Assembly (NCBI RefSeq): GCF_030816075.1
Contig: NZ_JAUSXO010000001.1
Coordinates: forward strand, 1,054,001 to 1,118,000
Direction of reading: 5' to 3'
Origin: Arthrobacter agilis
Lineage (GTDB): Bacteria; Actinomycetota; Actinomycetes; Actinomycetales; Micrococcaceae
DNA: 64,000 nt
Shown here: positions 8,937-17,876 of the stretch, in pieces
Numbering within the stretch: the stretch's first letter is position 1
Layout of the letters: the number at the start of each line of letters is the position of its first letter
Program-made: the position numbers and the translations under genes
Notes under the pieces: model-generated
What the model saw: only the letters and a program-made list of their open reading frames with translations
Told to the model about the DNA's origin: nothing
Database searches by the model: none

Positions 8937-10067
8937 TCAGGGCGGGCCCAGCGCCGTTTCGGCGGCAGTCGTGAAGGCGTCGAACAGTTCGGCGGCGGGC
9001 GGCAGCACCTGGGTCATCAGGACGATTGCGGCGTCGTGGTCGGGCCAGTTGTACCAGAGGGTGCCCAACCCGCCGCCCCATCCGTAGCGGCGTCCGGCTG
9101 GTCCGTCGGTCACCCCGACTCCGTACCCCCATCCGCCTCCCTCGAGGAAGGCTTGCGCTGAGGGGCCTGATCGCTGCGCGGCGGTGAGCTGATCGGTCGT
9201 CATGGCGGCAATCGACGCGGGGGACAGCAATCCGTTGCCGTCATCGAGCAGCATGCGGGCGAACCGCAGCATGTCATGGGCTGTGGACACCAGACCGCCG
9301 CGCGCATCCGGAAAGGCCGGTGGTGCCGACCATCGGCTCCCGACGGCACTGTCGAAAAGGACCAGGCCGGTCTCGCTGCGCGCGAAGGACGGCACAAGGC
9401 GGTGCCGCGGAGCGGTGAACCCGGTGTGCGTCATGGCAAGGGGGGCGAAGAGTCGTTCGCGCAGCAGGACGTCGAGCGATGTTCCCGTCGCGCGTGCGAG
9501 CACGACTCCGAGCACCCCGAAGGAGAACTCGTACCTCCAGGCCGTGCCCGGCTGTTCCAGCAGAGGCAGAGGGGCGAGACGGGCCACCCATTCGTCGGGC
9601 GGGGGCACTGCCGCTGGGTCAGGGGGGCCGAACCCCAGCCCGGCCGCCTCAGCCTCGTCCACTGCGGGACAAGCGCTGTCGAAGACGAACCCGTAGCCCA
9701 TCCGCATGGTCAGCAGGTCTTCGATGGTCATCGGCCGGTGCGCCGGCACCGTGTCGTCGAGTCGGCTGTCCAGCTGGCGCAGAACACGGCGGCCGGCCAG
9801 TTCCGGGACGAACGTCTCGACGGCGTCCTCGAGGTCCAGCACGCCGTCCTGCACGAGGAGCAGGGCAACCGCGGCGACCATCGGCTTCGTGTTGGAGCTG
9901 ATGCGCATCACCGCGTCGACGGGCATCGCCGTAGTCCCACCCACCTCGGTGTTTCCCACAGCGGCCATCGAGGTACGGCCGGAATGCACGACGCCCACGA
10001 CGGCGCCCGGAACCGCGCCGTCGTCCACCATCGGTTGGATCGTCCCGACCAGCTGCCGCGCATCCAC
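8937..10067 (-). CDS. Beta-lactamase-fold serine hydrolase (EstB-like), cytoplasmic
   Basis: A 376-aa class C beta-lactamase-related hydrolase with SNTK (Ser58-Lys61) as nucleophile motif, the YxN position changed to YEF, and the third motif region as GWGGGLG. No signal peptide, so probably a cytoplasmic esterase or peptidase. GTG at 10067 gives the family-typical N-terminus VDARQLVGTIQPMV; the frame stays open to an ATG at 10145, which would overlap the upstream gene by 38 nt. The start is therefore uncertain. Confidence 0.8.
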   Translation of the reverse strand: MDARQLVGTIQPMVDDGAVPGAVVGVVHSGRTSMAAVGNTEVGGTTAMPVDAVMRISSNTKPMVAAVALLLVQDGVLDLEDAVETFVPELAGRRVLRQLDSRLDDTVPAHRPMTIEDLLTMRMGYGFVFDSACPAVDEAEAAGLGFGPPDPAAVPPPDEWVARLAPLPLLEQPGTAWRYEFSFGVLGVVLARATGTSLDVLLRERLFAPLAMTHTGFTAPRHRLVPSFARSETGLVLFDSAVGSRWSAPPAFPDARGGLVSTAHDMLRFARMLLDDGNGLLSPASIAAMTTDQLTAAQRSGPSAQAFLEGGGWGYGVGVTDGPAGRRYGWGGGLGTLWYNWPDHDAAIVLMTQVLPPAAELFDAFTTAAETALGPP

Positions 10068-10107
10068 CGCTCGAGCGTAACAGCGGCCGGTCCACCGGTC
10101 TCCGGTG

Positions 10108-10734
10108 TCACCCGCCGGCCGGCCCGGCCGTTCCTGATGGCGCACGCTGACCGTCGGTCGCCGGGACGACCGTGCTCATCACGCAGTTGCCTTTGCCCTT
10201 CGGCCGGTCATAGTCGAAACCGAGGTCCTCGTACATGGTGCGTGTGGCGTTGTAGAGGAATGACGACGAGGTCTTCTTGCCGGCCGGCAGGTCGTGGGGG
10301 TAGGACTCCACGGTCCCGCCTCCGGCTCGGGCGATCAACGACAGGGCACCTCGTACGGCCGTCGCGGCGACTCCCTGGCGTCGGTAGTCGCGGTCGACGA
10401 ACAGGCAGGTGATACGCCAGTCCGGAACACGGACCATGGTCTTCTCCCATTCCTTGCGGTGATGGATGTTCTGGAGCTCACCGACCGACCCGTACTGGGC
10501 CCAGGCCACGGCCCGCTCCCCGTCGAAGACGAGTGCGGCGTGTGCCCGATCGTCGTCGACGAGCTGCCGCTTGAATTCGCGTGAGCCAAGCGTCCTGCGC
10601 TCCGGTGGGTCGGGGTAGAGGTGGAACCAGTTGCACCAGCAGCCGCCCCACACCCCGTTGTGTCGCTCCGCCAATGCGGCGAACGCATCCCACGTCCGCG
10701 TGCTGAGCGGTTCGATCCGAAAACTGTCGTCCAT
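10108..10734 (-). CDS. GNAT family N-acetyltransferase
   Basis: A 208-aa acetyltransferase. The acetyl-CoA binding block reads CLFVDRDYRRQGVAATAVRGAL (motif A, RRQGVA), and the C-terminal YEDLGFDY matches the last strand of the fold. ATG at 10734 has GAAGGA 7 nt upstream and is preferred over GTG at 10749. Two conserved Cys (GCWCNW) near residue 37 are typical of one uncharacterised actinobacterial subgroup. It may share a transcript with the serine hydrolase downstream. Confidence 0.85.
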   Translation of the reverse strand: MDDSFRIEPLSTRTWDAFAALAERHNGVWGGCWCNWFHLYPDPPERRTLGSREFKRQLVDDDRAHAALVFDGERAVAWAQYGSVGELQNIHHRKEWEKTMVRVPDWRITCLFVDRDYRRQGVAATAVRGALSLIARAGGGTVESYPHDLPAGKKTSSSFLYNATRTMYEDLGFDYDRPKGKGNCVMSTVVPATDGQRAPSGTAGPAGG

Positions 10735-10793
10735 GGCTATGTCCTTCACAGATGGCCGGCAACTACCACCGCTCCGCGCTCCGCCGCGCGTGA

Positions 10794-11801
10794 TCAGTCA
10801 CCCAGTAGCTCCGCGATGCCGCGATCGATGAACTGCTGGTCCGTGGGATTGAAGGGGGCCAGATGTCCCCAGACGGTCGGAATGGGCCTGGTACTGGCTC
10901 CGGGGATGTGGCTTGCTTCGTACTCACTGTCGACGGGCGGGAAATACCGGTCCGTCTCGGCGTTCATGATGATCGTTCTCGCCCGGATCGCTCCCAGTGC
11001 CCGGTCGAAGTCACCGCCGAAGTTCGGATGATCGCCGAGGTCGTTGTGCATCCAGGTCCGGATCTGGGCGAGGAGGTCGTTGGCGTCGCACTTGAGGAAG
11101 AAGGGTTCCCAGAAGATCTCGATGAACTCCTCGGCGCTGGTGGCGCCGAAACCGCGGTACAACTCCTCCCGGTAGAACGCCTCGGAAAAACCCCATCCGG
11201 CATAGATGGATGCGAACGTCCTGAGGCCTCGCACAGGCGGTTTGTCGCCGTAGAAGCCGTCGTTCCAGTCGGTATCGGTCGTGATGGCGCGAATGAGGGC
11301 GTGGAGGAACACCCTGTTGTAGTGGGCCGTGCGGGCGGAGCCCGAGATCGGCGCTATGGCCTGCACCATCTCCGGGTGCAGTGCCGCCCAGGCATAGGTC
11401 TGGGCGGCACCCATGGACCAGCTCGAGACGAGGCGGATCTTCTCGATACCGAATTCCTCGGTCACCAGCCGATATTGCGCGTTGATGTTGTCATAGGCGG
11501 TGACGCGCGGAAATGTGCTCCTGCCATAAGGGGGAGGCGTGTTGCTCGGCGAGGAGGAGACAGCCGCGCCGAAGTGGTTCGGCACGATGATGAAGTATCT
11601 GCTCGGTTTCAGCGCACGGTCCTCGCCGGTCATCCACGTTGCGGTATCCGTCGGAGTGGCGGTGAACCAGGTCGGGCAGATGACGACGTTGTCCTTCGCC
11701 TCGTTCAATGCACCCAGGGTGGTGTAGCCCAGTCGGGCGGATGGAAGGACCGAGCCCTTCTGGAGGACGAAATCTCCCAGGTCGAAAAGCCTATGCTCCA
11801 T
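10794..11801 (-). CDS. Alpha/beta hydrolase, homoserine acetyltransferase-like
   Basis: A 335-aa alpha/beta-fold protein. The nucleophile elbow is SWSMGAAQTYAW, in the style of MetX homologues, and a late TVWGHLAPF supplies the catalytic His. The acid is probably in NAETDRYFP. It lacks methionine-pathway neighbours, so it is more likely a general acyltransferase or esterase than true MetX. ATG at 11801 has AAGGGAG 7 nt upstream; the longer reading to 12056 is rejected. Confidence 0.75.
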   Translation of the reverse strand: MEHRLFDLGDFVLQKGSVLPSARLGYTTLGALNEAKDNVVICPTWFTATPTDTATWMTGEDRALKPSRYFIIVPNHFGAAVSSSPSNTPPPYGRSTFPRVTAYDNINAQYRLVTEEFGIEKIRLVSSWSMGAAQTYAWAALHPEMVQAIAPISGSARTAHYNRVFLHALIRAITTDTDWNDGFYGDKPPVRGLRTFASIYAGWGFSEAFYREELYRGFGATSAEEFIEIFWEPFFLKCDANDLLAQIRTWMHNDLGDHPNFGGDFDRALGAIRARTIIMNAETDRYFPPVDSEYEASHIPGASTRPIPTVWGHLAPFNPTDQQFIDRGIAELLGD

Positions 11802-12115
11802 TGCATTGCTCCCTTCAACGAGGCTCCATCGTCGGAGCTCAGCTCGATCGTACAGAGGACCCCGCGCGGGGTACAGGAATGCGGAAGTGGCCGTGGCCCG
11901 ACTCCCGGACCACAGGGGCGGGCAGGCGGGACAGAAAGTGCGGGATCTCCCACGTCGGCCACCGGGATCACTGCTACTCTCTCCGGAGGCCGTGCGAGAG
12001 AACGAGGAGGTGGTACCCGTGAACGATGGAACGTGGGTGCTCCCCTCCGGGGTCATGGTCGGACGATAGGTCGTCCGGGAGCGCCGTTCACCCAGCCCTC
12101 CCGAAAGGCACGACC
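11802..12115. other. Divergent intergenic stretch with a short ORF
   Basis: These 314 nt separate two divergent alpha/beta hydrolase genes. The only structured content seen is a short ORF with its own ribosome binding site (12019-12069). Confidence 0.4.
12019..12069 (+). CDS. Possible 16-aa leader peptide
   Basis: A GTG-started 16-codon frame (VNDGTWVLPSGVMVGR) preceded by GAGGAGG 8 nt upstream and ending 46 nt before the next gene. The strong site suggests it could be translated; there is no comparative evidence here. Confidence 0.25.
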   Translation: MNDGTWVLPSGVMVGR

Positions 12116-12901
12116 ATGCACTTCACCTCTGAGAAGCGACTCAACGACGGCGTCCTCGAACGTGGATTCACCCTCGGCGGGATCCCCGGCATCCTGTGGA
12201 CGACTCCCGCATCCCCACCGGCCCCCTTGATCCTTATCGGCCATCCAGGCGGACTGCGCTCCATGTACCCCCGGCTGGTGGCGCGCGCCCGGCAATCCAC
12301 CGCGGACGGCTTCGCCGCCGCCACCATCGAACTCCCGTGGAGCGGTGACCGGACTCCATCGCCCGACGCCGAACGCGCTCGTGCCGAGCTCCGCCGGGCG
12401 ATCGGGGCAGGTGACCCGGTCGACGACATCGTCGATCGGTTGGTCCTCCCGCTCGTCGAGGAAGCGGTCCCGGAATGGCAGACGGCCCTGGACGAGCTCC
12501 TTGCACTTCCCGACATCAGCGGCCCGGTCGGATACTCGGGCGGGGTGATCGCCATCGGAGTCCGGCTGGCGCTGGTGGAGCCGCGCATCGAGGCCGCCGG
12601 ATTCTTCGCCGGGAGTTTCGTGCCCCGCGCCATGGTCGACGAGGCCCGCCGGATCACGATTCCGGTGCACGTCCTGCTGCAGTGGGACGACGAGGGGAAC
12701 GATCGGCAGCTCGCACTGGATCTGTTCGACGCTCTCGGTTCCGAGGAGAAGACACTGCAGGCCAACATGGGCGGGCACACCGGGGTCCCGCCGTACGCGG
12801 CGGACGACGCGGCCCGGTTCTTCGCCCGGCATCTGAACGCCGATAGGGCGACGCGGGTTCCGCCGGCCGCGGGCAGGGGCCGCTTGTCTTCAAGTACTTG
12901 A
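12116..12901 (+). CDS. Alpha/beta hydrolase (dienelactone hydrolase-like)
   Basis: A 261-aa alpha/beta hydrolase with HPGG oxyanion region, nucleophile elbow GYSGGV (a Gly-Tyr-Ser-Gly-Gly variant), acid in QWDDEGN and His in GGHTG. GAAAGG precedes ATG at 12116. Similar proteins occur across actinobacteria without assigned substrate. The stop codon lies inside the MerR operator palindrome, so its 3' end doubles as the promoter of the next gene. Confidence 0.8.
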   Translation: MHFTSEKRLNDGVLERGFTLGGIPGILWTTPASPPAPLILIGHPGGLRSMYPRLVARARQSTADGFAAATIELPWSGDRTPSPDAERARAELRRAIGAGDPVDDIVDRLVLPLVEEAVPEWQTALDELLALPDISGPVGYSGGVIAIGVRLALVEPRIEAAGFFAGSFVPRAMVDEARRITIPVHVLLQWDDEGNDRQLALDLFDALGSEEKTLQANMGGHTGVPPYAADDAARFFARHLNADRATRVPPAAGRGRLSSST

Positions 12902-12903
12902 AG
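12888..12903 (+). promoter_or_regulatory. MerR-type operator, perfect 16-bp palindrome
   Basis: CTTCAAGTACTTGAAG is a perfect palindrome ending 17 nt before the merR GTG. A TATCGT -10 candidate at 12908-12913 and TTGTCT at 12884-12889 give an 18-bp spacer containing most of the palindrome, the layout used by MerR regulators. The -10 lies 7 nt before the GTG, implying a leaderless transcript. Confidence 0.7.
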
Positions 12904-12920
12904 TTCCTATCGTTGATGAT

Positions 12921-13382
12921 GTGAGCGCACCGAGCATCCGGAAAACGTACACGATCAAGGAAGCGGCCGCCCTGACCGGGCTGCCGGCCAGCACGCTGCG
13001 CTACTACGAGTCGATCGGCGTGATCACACCGATCGGTCGCGGCGCCAGCAGCAAGCACCGCGTCTATACGCCGGAAGATCTGGATCTGCTGACCTGGGTG
13101 TCCTGCCTGAGCGCGACGGGCATGTCCGTGAGTGACATGCGCCGCTACGTTGCGAACGGAGCACTCGGGGCGGGCGCTGCCCGGGAGCAGATCGACCTGT
13201 TGACGTCCCAGCAGGAACTGCTGGCCGTGGAAGCGAGGTCCATCGCCCTGCGGAGGCGCTACGTCGCATTGAAGATCGACTATTGGCAGGCGGTCCAGGC
13301 CGGCGACGACACGCGGGCCGTCGAGCTGTCGGACGAAGCACGATCCCTGGCCGACGAGCTCCAGAAGACCAAGAAGCGGTAG
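12921..13382 (+). CDS. MerR family transcriptional regulator
   Basis: A 153-aa regulator with an N-terminal MerR winged helix (YTIKEAAALTGLPASTLRYYE, then GRGASSKHRVYTPEDLDLL) and a C-terminal coiled-coil dimer helix from about residue 75. No metal-binding Cys cluster is present, so it probably senses an organic or electrophilic signal like the NmlR/AdhR group. It starts at GTG with no ribosome binding site, matching the leaderless promoter. It heads a MerR-cupin-alcohol dehydrogenase unit. Confidence 0.9.
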   Translation: MSAPSIRKTYTIKEAAALTGLPASTLRYYESIGVITPIGRGASSKHRVYTPEDLDLLTWVSCLSATGMSVSDMRRYVANGALGAGAAREQIDLLTSQQELLAVEARSIALRRRYVALKIDYWQAVQAGDDTRAVELSDEARSLADELQKTKKR

Positions 13383-13451
13383 AGAACATGCGCCGCCACG
13401 GATCCGACGGTCCGTCGGTCGGGCGTGCCCGAAAGAAGGAAGGTACCGACG

Positions 13452-13865
13452 ATGAAGTACACCCGAAGTGGCGGTCAGAGCGCGGTAGGACCCGACGACT
13501 GGTTCACGGGCACCGTCTACATCGACGGTGTGCGCAACCCCGACGAGCAGTCCGCCGTCGGCTGCGCCCACGTGCGGTTCAGCCCGGGCGCCCGCACCGC
13601 CTGGCACACGCACCCCAAGGGTCAGACGCTCTACGTCACCGACGGCATCGGCTACGTCGCCCGCCGCGGCGGTGAGGTGCAGGAGATCCGCCCAGGCGAC
13701 GTCGTCTACATCGAACCCCACGAGGAGCACTGGCACGGCGCCACCGCCGACCGCTTCATGGCGCACGTCGCCATCCAGGAAGCGGACGGCGCGGGTGAGG
13801 TCGTGACATGGGGCGAGCACGTCACCGACAGCGACTACGGCCGGCCGGCCCCAACCACCCACTGA
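13452..13865 (+). CDS. Cupin protein, hydroxynitrile lyase-like
   Basis: A 137-aa single-domain cupin. Metal-site motif 1 reads [17 protein letters not shown] (His, His, Gln) and motif 2 has HEEHWHG. From memory, the whole length resembles the manganese cupins of the bacterial (R)-selective hydroxynitrile lyase group ([22 protein letters not shown]). It may instead be a detoxifying cupin acting with the dehydrogenase. AAGGAAGG precedes ATG at 13452. Lies 23 nt upstream of the ADH gene. Confidence 0.85.
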   Translation: MKYTRSGGQSAVGPDDWFTGTVYIDGVRNPDEQSAVGCAHVRFSPGARTAWHTHPKGQTLYVTDGIGYVARRGGEVQEIRPGDVVYIEPHEEHWHGATADRFMAHVAIQEADGAGEVVTWGEHVTDSDYGRPAPTTH

Positions 13866-13888
13866 ACGCAACCAGAAGGAGACACCAC

Positions 13889-14935
13889 ATGACCACCACG
13901 GTCCACGCCTACGCATCCCCCTCCGCCGATGGGGACCTTGTTCCCACCACCATCGAACGACGCGACCTCGGGCCTCACGACGTCCTGATCGAGATCAAGT
14001 ACGCCGGCATCTGCCACTCCGACATCCACACCGTGCGCGGCGACTGGGGGCCGCAGCCCTACCCGCTGGTACCCGGACACGAGATCGCGGGCATCGTGGC
14101 GGACGTCGGTCCCGAGGTGACGAAGCACACCGTCGGCGACCGCGTCGGCGTCGGGTGCATGGTGAACTCCTGCGGGGAGTGCAAGAACTGCGCGGTGGGC
14201 GACGAGCAGTACTGCGTCAACGGGATGGTCGGCACCTACGGCGTCACCGACCGCGACGGGACCATCACCCAGGGCGGCTACTCCACGCACGTCGTCGTCA
14301 CCGAGGACTTCGTGCTGAGGATCCCCGAGGGCATCGGGCTCGACGTCGCCGCACCCCTGCTCTGCGCCGGGATCACCACCTACTCGCCGCTGCACCGCTG
14401 GGGCGCCGGCCCCGGCAGGAAGGTCGCCGTCGTCGGACTCGGCGGGCTCGGCCACATGGCCGTCAAGATCGCCCACGCGATGGGCGCCGAGGTCACCGTC
14501 CTCTCGCAGTCCCTCAAGAAGCAGGAGGACGGCCTGCGCCTGGGAGCGGACCACTACTACGCCACCAGTGACGAAGCGACGTTCACCGATCTGGCCGGTT
14601 CGTTCGACCTCATCATCAACACGGTCAGCGCCCGGATCGACATCAGCGCCTTCCTGGGGCTGCTGACGGTCGGCGGCGCCCTGGTCAATGTCGGCGCACC
14701 CGCCGAACCGCTCCCGGTGAACGCCATGGCGCTCATCGGCGGGCGCCGGTCGTTCGCCGGTTCCATGATCGGTGGCATCGCCGAAACGCAGGAGATGCTC
14801 GACTTCTGCGCCGAGAACGGCATCGGCGCGGAGATCGAGGTCATTCCGGCCGAGAAGATCAATGACGCCTACGAGCGTGTCCTCGCCTCGGACGTCCGCT
14901 ACCGCTTCGTCATCGACGCAGCCACCTTCGCCTAG
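13889..14935 (+). CDS. Zinc alcohol dehydrogenase, cinnamyl/YahK type
   Basis: A 348-aa NADP(H)-linked medium-chain dehydrogenase of the aldehyde-reductase (CAD/YahK) group. Catalytic zinc ligands lie in GICHSD and GHE, structural zinc in [15 protein letters not shown], and the Rossmann motif is [20 protein letters not shown] stands before ATG at 13889. It is last in the MerR-cupin-ADH unit and probably reduces reactive aldehydes in response to the MerR signal. A strong hairpin follows. Confidence 0.9.
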   Translation: MTTTVHAYASPSADGDLVPTTIERRDLGPHDVLIEIKYAGICHSDIHTVRGDWGPQPYPLVPGHEIAGIVADVGPEVTKHTVGDRVGVGCMVNSCGECKNCAVGDEQYCVNGMVGTYGVTDRDGTITQGGYSTHVVVTEDFVLRIPEGIGLDVAAPLLCAGITTYSPLHRWGAGPGRKVAVVGLGGLGHMAVKIAHAMGAEVTVLSQSLKKQEDGLRLGADHYYATSDEATFTDLAGSFDLIINTVSARIDISAFLGLLTVGGALVNVGAPAEPLPVNAMALIGGRRSFAGSMIGGIAETQEMLDFCAENGIGAEIEVIPAEKINDAYERVLASDVRYRFVIDAATFA

Positions 14936-14944
14936 CGGGCGCGG

Positions 14945-14985
14945 CCGGCACACCGACCAGCGCTGCGCGCGTGGCGGTGTGCCGG
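14945..14985. terminator. Bidirectional terminator hairpin
   Basis: CCGGCACACCG (14945-14955) pairs perfectly with CGGTGTGCCGG (14975-14985) around a 19-nt loop, between convergent genes. Confidence 0.75.
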
Positions 14986-14995
14986 GTCCGTGTCT

Positions 14996-15385
14996 TCAGG
15001 GCCGCGAGGACCGACCGAAGGTCGCCGGGTCGACGGGACGGTCCCTTCCGGGCAGCTTGTCGACGACGAGGAGATACGACTCGGTCACGAGGTCGTCGAC
15101 GAGCTCGGCGTCCAGTCGACCGTGCGGGTTGAGGGTGATCCAGTGCTTCTTGTTCATGTGATAGCCGGGTGTGATGTCCTCGTAGGCCTCGCGCAGCAGG
15201 CGTGCGTCGTCCGGGGCCGCCTTGAGGATGACGACGGGTTCGCCTGGAACCTCGGTGAGCAGCATGAAGACCTTGCCCCGCACCTTGTAGACGTCCCACT
15301 CGGCCCCGAACGGGTGCGTGAGTTCGGCATCCGGGAGCTCACGCACCCGTTCGGCAGCGCGCTGTTGCAGCTTCATTCCGTCCAT
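14996..15385 (-). CDS. MmcQ/YjbR family DNA-binding-like protein
   Basis: A 129-aa MmcQ/YjbR domain protein: early LPDAELTHPFG, then WDVYKVRGKVFMLL, and PGYHMNKKHWITL at the centre. The fold is a CyaY-like alpha/beta sandwich; function not established. ATG at 15385 (MDGMKLQQ) matches the usual family start; the second ATG at 15376 is an alternative. It is 26 nt downstream of the oxidoreductase and likely co-transcribed. Confidence 0.8.
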   Translation of the reverse strand: MDGMKLQQRAAERVRELPDAELTHPFGAEWDVYKVRGKVFMLLTEVPGEPVVILKAAPDDARLLREAYEDITPGYHMNKKHWITLNPHGRLDAELVDDLVTESYLLVVDKLPGRDRPVDPATFGRSSRP

Positions 15386-15411
15386 GATGATCGCTGGATT
15401 CCTCGGACCGG

Positions 15412-16308
15412 TCAGGGTGTGACGACCAGTTTGCCGACCGTGTGACCGTTCTCGGCGTGCCGGTGGGCATCGGCGATGTCGGCGAGGGCGAATCGGCGTT
15501 CGACGGCGAGGGCGAAGTGCGGCAGGGCTACTGCCTCTGCGAACCCGTCCCGGGGCTCGGTGGTGCGCGTGACCCCTGTGGACACCCTGGCACCGTGGGA
15601 GGGGGCGGTGAAGTCGGCGATCGAGATCACCTGGGCGGGGTCTCCGACGAGGGCGATCAGGTCGGGGATCACTCCTGCCCCCGAGAGGTCGAGCGCACCG
15701 TCGATGCCCTGTGGCGCAACCTCCGACACCCGGTCCACGAGCCCGTCTCCGTAGGAGAGGGGGATGGCCCCGAGGCGGGCGAGATAGTCGTGGTTCTTCG
15801 CACTGGCGGTGCCGACGACGGTCAGGCCACGCGCGACGGCGAACTGGATGAGCGCCGACCCGACACCGCCGGAGGCGCCACTGAGAAGGAGCGTCCCTTC
15901 GACCAGGCCCAGTTCGGAGAGCAGGCGCCCGGCGGTCTCGGTGGCGACTCCCCACCCGCCGGCCTCGACGGGGTCGACCCCTGCGGGCACCCTCGCCCAC
16001 TGGGTCAGGATCGCCTGCTCGGCCATGGTGCTGCGGCCGGTGCCGAAGACGATGTCGCCCACGGCGACGTCGTCGACGCCCGGCCCGATCCCGATCACGG
16101 TGCCCGCGGCGTCGAGGCCGGTTCCCAGGGGGAAGGGAGCCGGCTTCCCCGTCGGCATCGCGCCGGAGCGGATCTTCGCGTCGAGTTGGTTGACGCCGGC
16201 GCCGGCGACCCGGACGAGGATCTCACCCGGGCCCGGGTGCGGGGCCTCGACGTCGACGACGTGGAGGACCTCGGGTCCGCCGAATGATGTGAACTGCACT
16301 GCCTTCAT
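15412..16308 (-). CDS. Zinc-independent NADP quinone oxidoreductase (MDR family)
   Basis: A 298-aa medium-chain reductase of the quinone oxidoreductase type: GroES-like start MKAVQFTSFGGPEVL, no zinc Cys cluster, and nucleotide motif SGASGGVGSALIQ. Probably reduces quinones or enones with NADPH. AAGGAGA lies 6 nt before ATG at 16308. It follows the NmrA-like gene by 44 nt in one operon facing away from marR. Confidence 0.85.
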   Translation of the reverse strand: MKAVQFTSFGGPEVLHVVDVEAPHPGPGEILVRVAGAGVNQLDAKIRSGAMPTGKPAPFPLGTGLDAAGTVIGIGPGVDDVAVGDIVFGTGRSTMAEQAILTQWARVPAGVDPVEAGGWGVATETAGRLLSELGLVEGTLLLSGASGGVGSALIQFAVARGLTVVGTASAKNHDYLARLGAIPLSYGDGLVDRVSEVAPQGIDGALDLSGAGVIPDLIALVGDPAQVISIADFTAPSHGARVSTGVTRTTEPRDGFAEAVALPHFALAVERRFALADIADAHRHAENGHTVGKLVVTP

Positions 16309-16352
16309 GGTGTTCTCCTTGCTGCTCGGATAGGTCGAGGGGGTGGGATGGT

Positions 16353-17231
16353 TCAGCGGGCGGCGGGAGCCTGGCCGGCGTCGAGCCAGGTGCGCAGGGT
16401 CGCGATGCCGGGATGGATGCGCCGGACCTGCTCGAGGTCGGCCTGGTATGCGGGGGTCTCGGCGAACCACCGGAACATCGCCTGCATGTCGTCCTGTCCG
16501 TCGAGGACGCTGACGGGCAGCGCCTCGTAGCGGGCCGGGAGACCGGCCTTGTCGCCGTGGACCGACGCGATCTCGCCGCCGGTGAGTTCGTCGCCGGCGA
16601 TCTCGATGGTGGCCGGGACCGACGCCTGGTCGAGGAGGGCCCGCGCCGCGATGATGCCGACATCGCGCACCGCGATCATCTGCAACGGAACACCGGCAGG
16701 AATCGGAAGGCGCAGAACGAGCGTGCCGTCCTCGACGGTCGGCGCCATCCAGGTGAAGTTCTCGGCGAAGAAGACCGGACGCACGATGGTGGTGTTCAGT
16801 CCGAGGCTCTTCAGATGGAGTTCGACGAGGTACTTCGAGTCGAAATGGGGGACACCTGACGCGCGCTCGGCGCCACCGACCGAGTTGAACACGACATGGG
16901 GCACCCGGGCGGCCGCTGCGGCGTCGGCCAGGGCGATGCCCTGCTTCGTCTCACCCGCGGTGTCCGCGTTCTGCATGCCGCCGGGAGGGGTGGTCATGAA
17001 CCAGAAGGCGTCGACACCCTCGAGCGCGGACACGAGGGTGTCGGGCTCGTCGACATCGACCCGCACCAGTTCGGCTCCGCGTTCCGCGAGTGCCTTGGCC
17101 CTGTCGGACTCCGGCGTGCGGATCAGGGCACGCACGTGGGCCCCGGCGTCGAGCAGCGCATCGGCGACCGCCCCGCCCTGGCTCCCGGTGGCGGCGAAAA
17201 CGGCGATGGTCTTCGTGGGTCCTGCAGTCAT
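16353..17231 (-). CDS. NmrA-like SDR / NAD(P)H azoreductase-type protein
   Basis: A 292-aa atypical short-chain dehydrogenase. The Rossmann motif is AVFAATGSQGGAVADALL (GxxGxxG variant) and there is no classical YxxxK catalytic pair, as in NmrA redox sensors; HFDSKYLVE is a partial version. ATG at 17231 is set by GAAGGAG with 6-nt spacing. First gene of the minus-strand operon that diverges from marR, and probably the main target of that regulator. Confidence 0.85.
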   Translation of the reverse strand: MTAGPTKTIAVFAATGSQGGAVADALLDAGAHVRALIRTPESDRAKALAERGAELVRVDVDEPDTLVSALEGVDAFWFMTTPPGGMQNADTAGETKQGIALADAAAAARVPHVVFNSVGGAERASGVPHFDSKYLVELHLKSLGLNTTIVRPVFFAENFTWMAPTVEDGTLVLRLPIPAGVPLQMIAVRDVGIIAARALLDQASVPATIEIAGDELTGGEIASVHGDKAGLPARYEALPVSVLDGQDDMQAMFRWFAETPAYQADLEQVRRIHPGIATLRTWLDAGQAPAAR

Positions 17232-17267
17232 GATTGACTCCTTCATAGTCGGTATCCCATACAAGCA

Positions 17268-17279
17268 TTAGCCGGCTAA
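17268..17279. promoter_or_regulatory. MarR operator candidate
   Basis: TTAGCCGGCTAA is a perfect 12-bp palindrome in the 69-nt spacer between nmrA-like and marR, flanked on the right by CTAATAT, a possible -10 for marR. The position fits repression of both promoters. Confidence 0.65.
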
Positions 17280-17300
17280 CTAATATTCCCGAGGAGCATC

Positions 17301-17792
17301 ATGACTTCCAGCGCCCACACCTCAGGGGATGGTGCCGGCCTCGACGACGGATCCATCAGCTCCCTGATCCCCAGTGTGTCGAAGGCCCACCGCAACCTCG
17401 CGGGCTCGCTACTCGCGGATCTCGGCCTCGCGGCGGGTCAGCAGTTCGTCCTGATGCTGCTCTGGAAGGTGTCCCCGCAATCGCAGTCGGACCTCACCCG
17501 GCAGTTGCTGATCGAGCCGCCGACCACGGCGAAGATGCTGGCACGCCTGGAAAGTGCCGGTTTCATCGAGCGGCGACGGTCAGGGGCTGATCGTCGGGTG
17601 GTGCTGGTGTCCCTCACGGAGTCGGGCCGTGCCCTGGAGGGACCTGTGACCTCCGTCTGGCACAGGCTCGAGCAGCAGACGACCCGTGATCTGACCCCTG
17701 TGGAGCAGGGGCAGCTCCGAGACCTCCTGGCGCGGGTTGCGCAGTCACTGACGACGGAGGCCGACGCCGGGTCCTCCGAAGACGGGGCCTGA
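17301..17792 (+). CDS. MarR family transcriptional regulator
   Basis: A 163-aa winged-helix regulator: recognition helix region LLIEPPTTAKMLARLESAGFIERRR and wing RRSGADRRVVLVSLT, the DxRxxxV signature of MarR proteins. GAGGAG lies 5 nt before the ATG. Divergent from an NmrA-quinone reductase-MmcQ operon, suggesting a redox- or quinone-responsive switch; no obvious sensing Cys is present. Confidence 0.9.
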   Translation: MTSSAHTSGDGAGLDDGSISSLIPSVSKAHRNLAGSLLADLGLAAGQQFVLMLLWKVSPQSQSDLTRQLLIEPPTTAKMLARLESAGFIERRRSGADRRVVLVSLTESGRALEGPVTSVWHRLEQQTTRDLTPVEQGQLRDLLARVAQSLTTEADAGSSEDGA

Positions 17793-17876
17793 CCGGCCAC
17801 GCGCCGAGGGATGCCTCGCCCTGCAGGCGGAACGGGTGAGACGGACGGTCGACGGATGGTGCCGGGCCCGGTTCGG

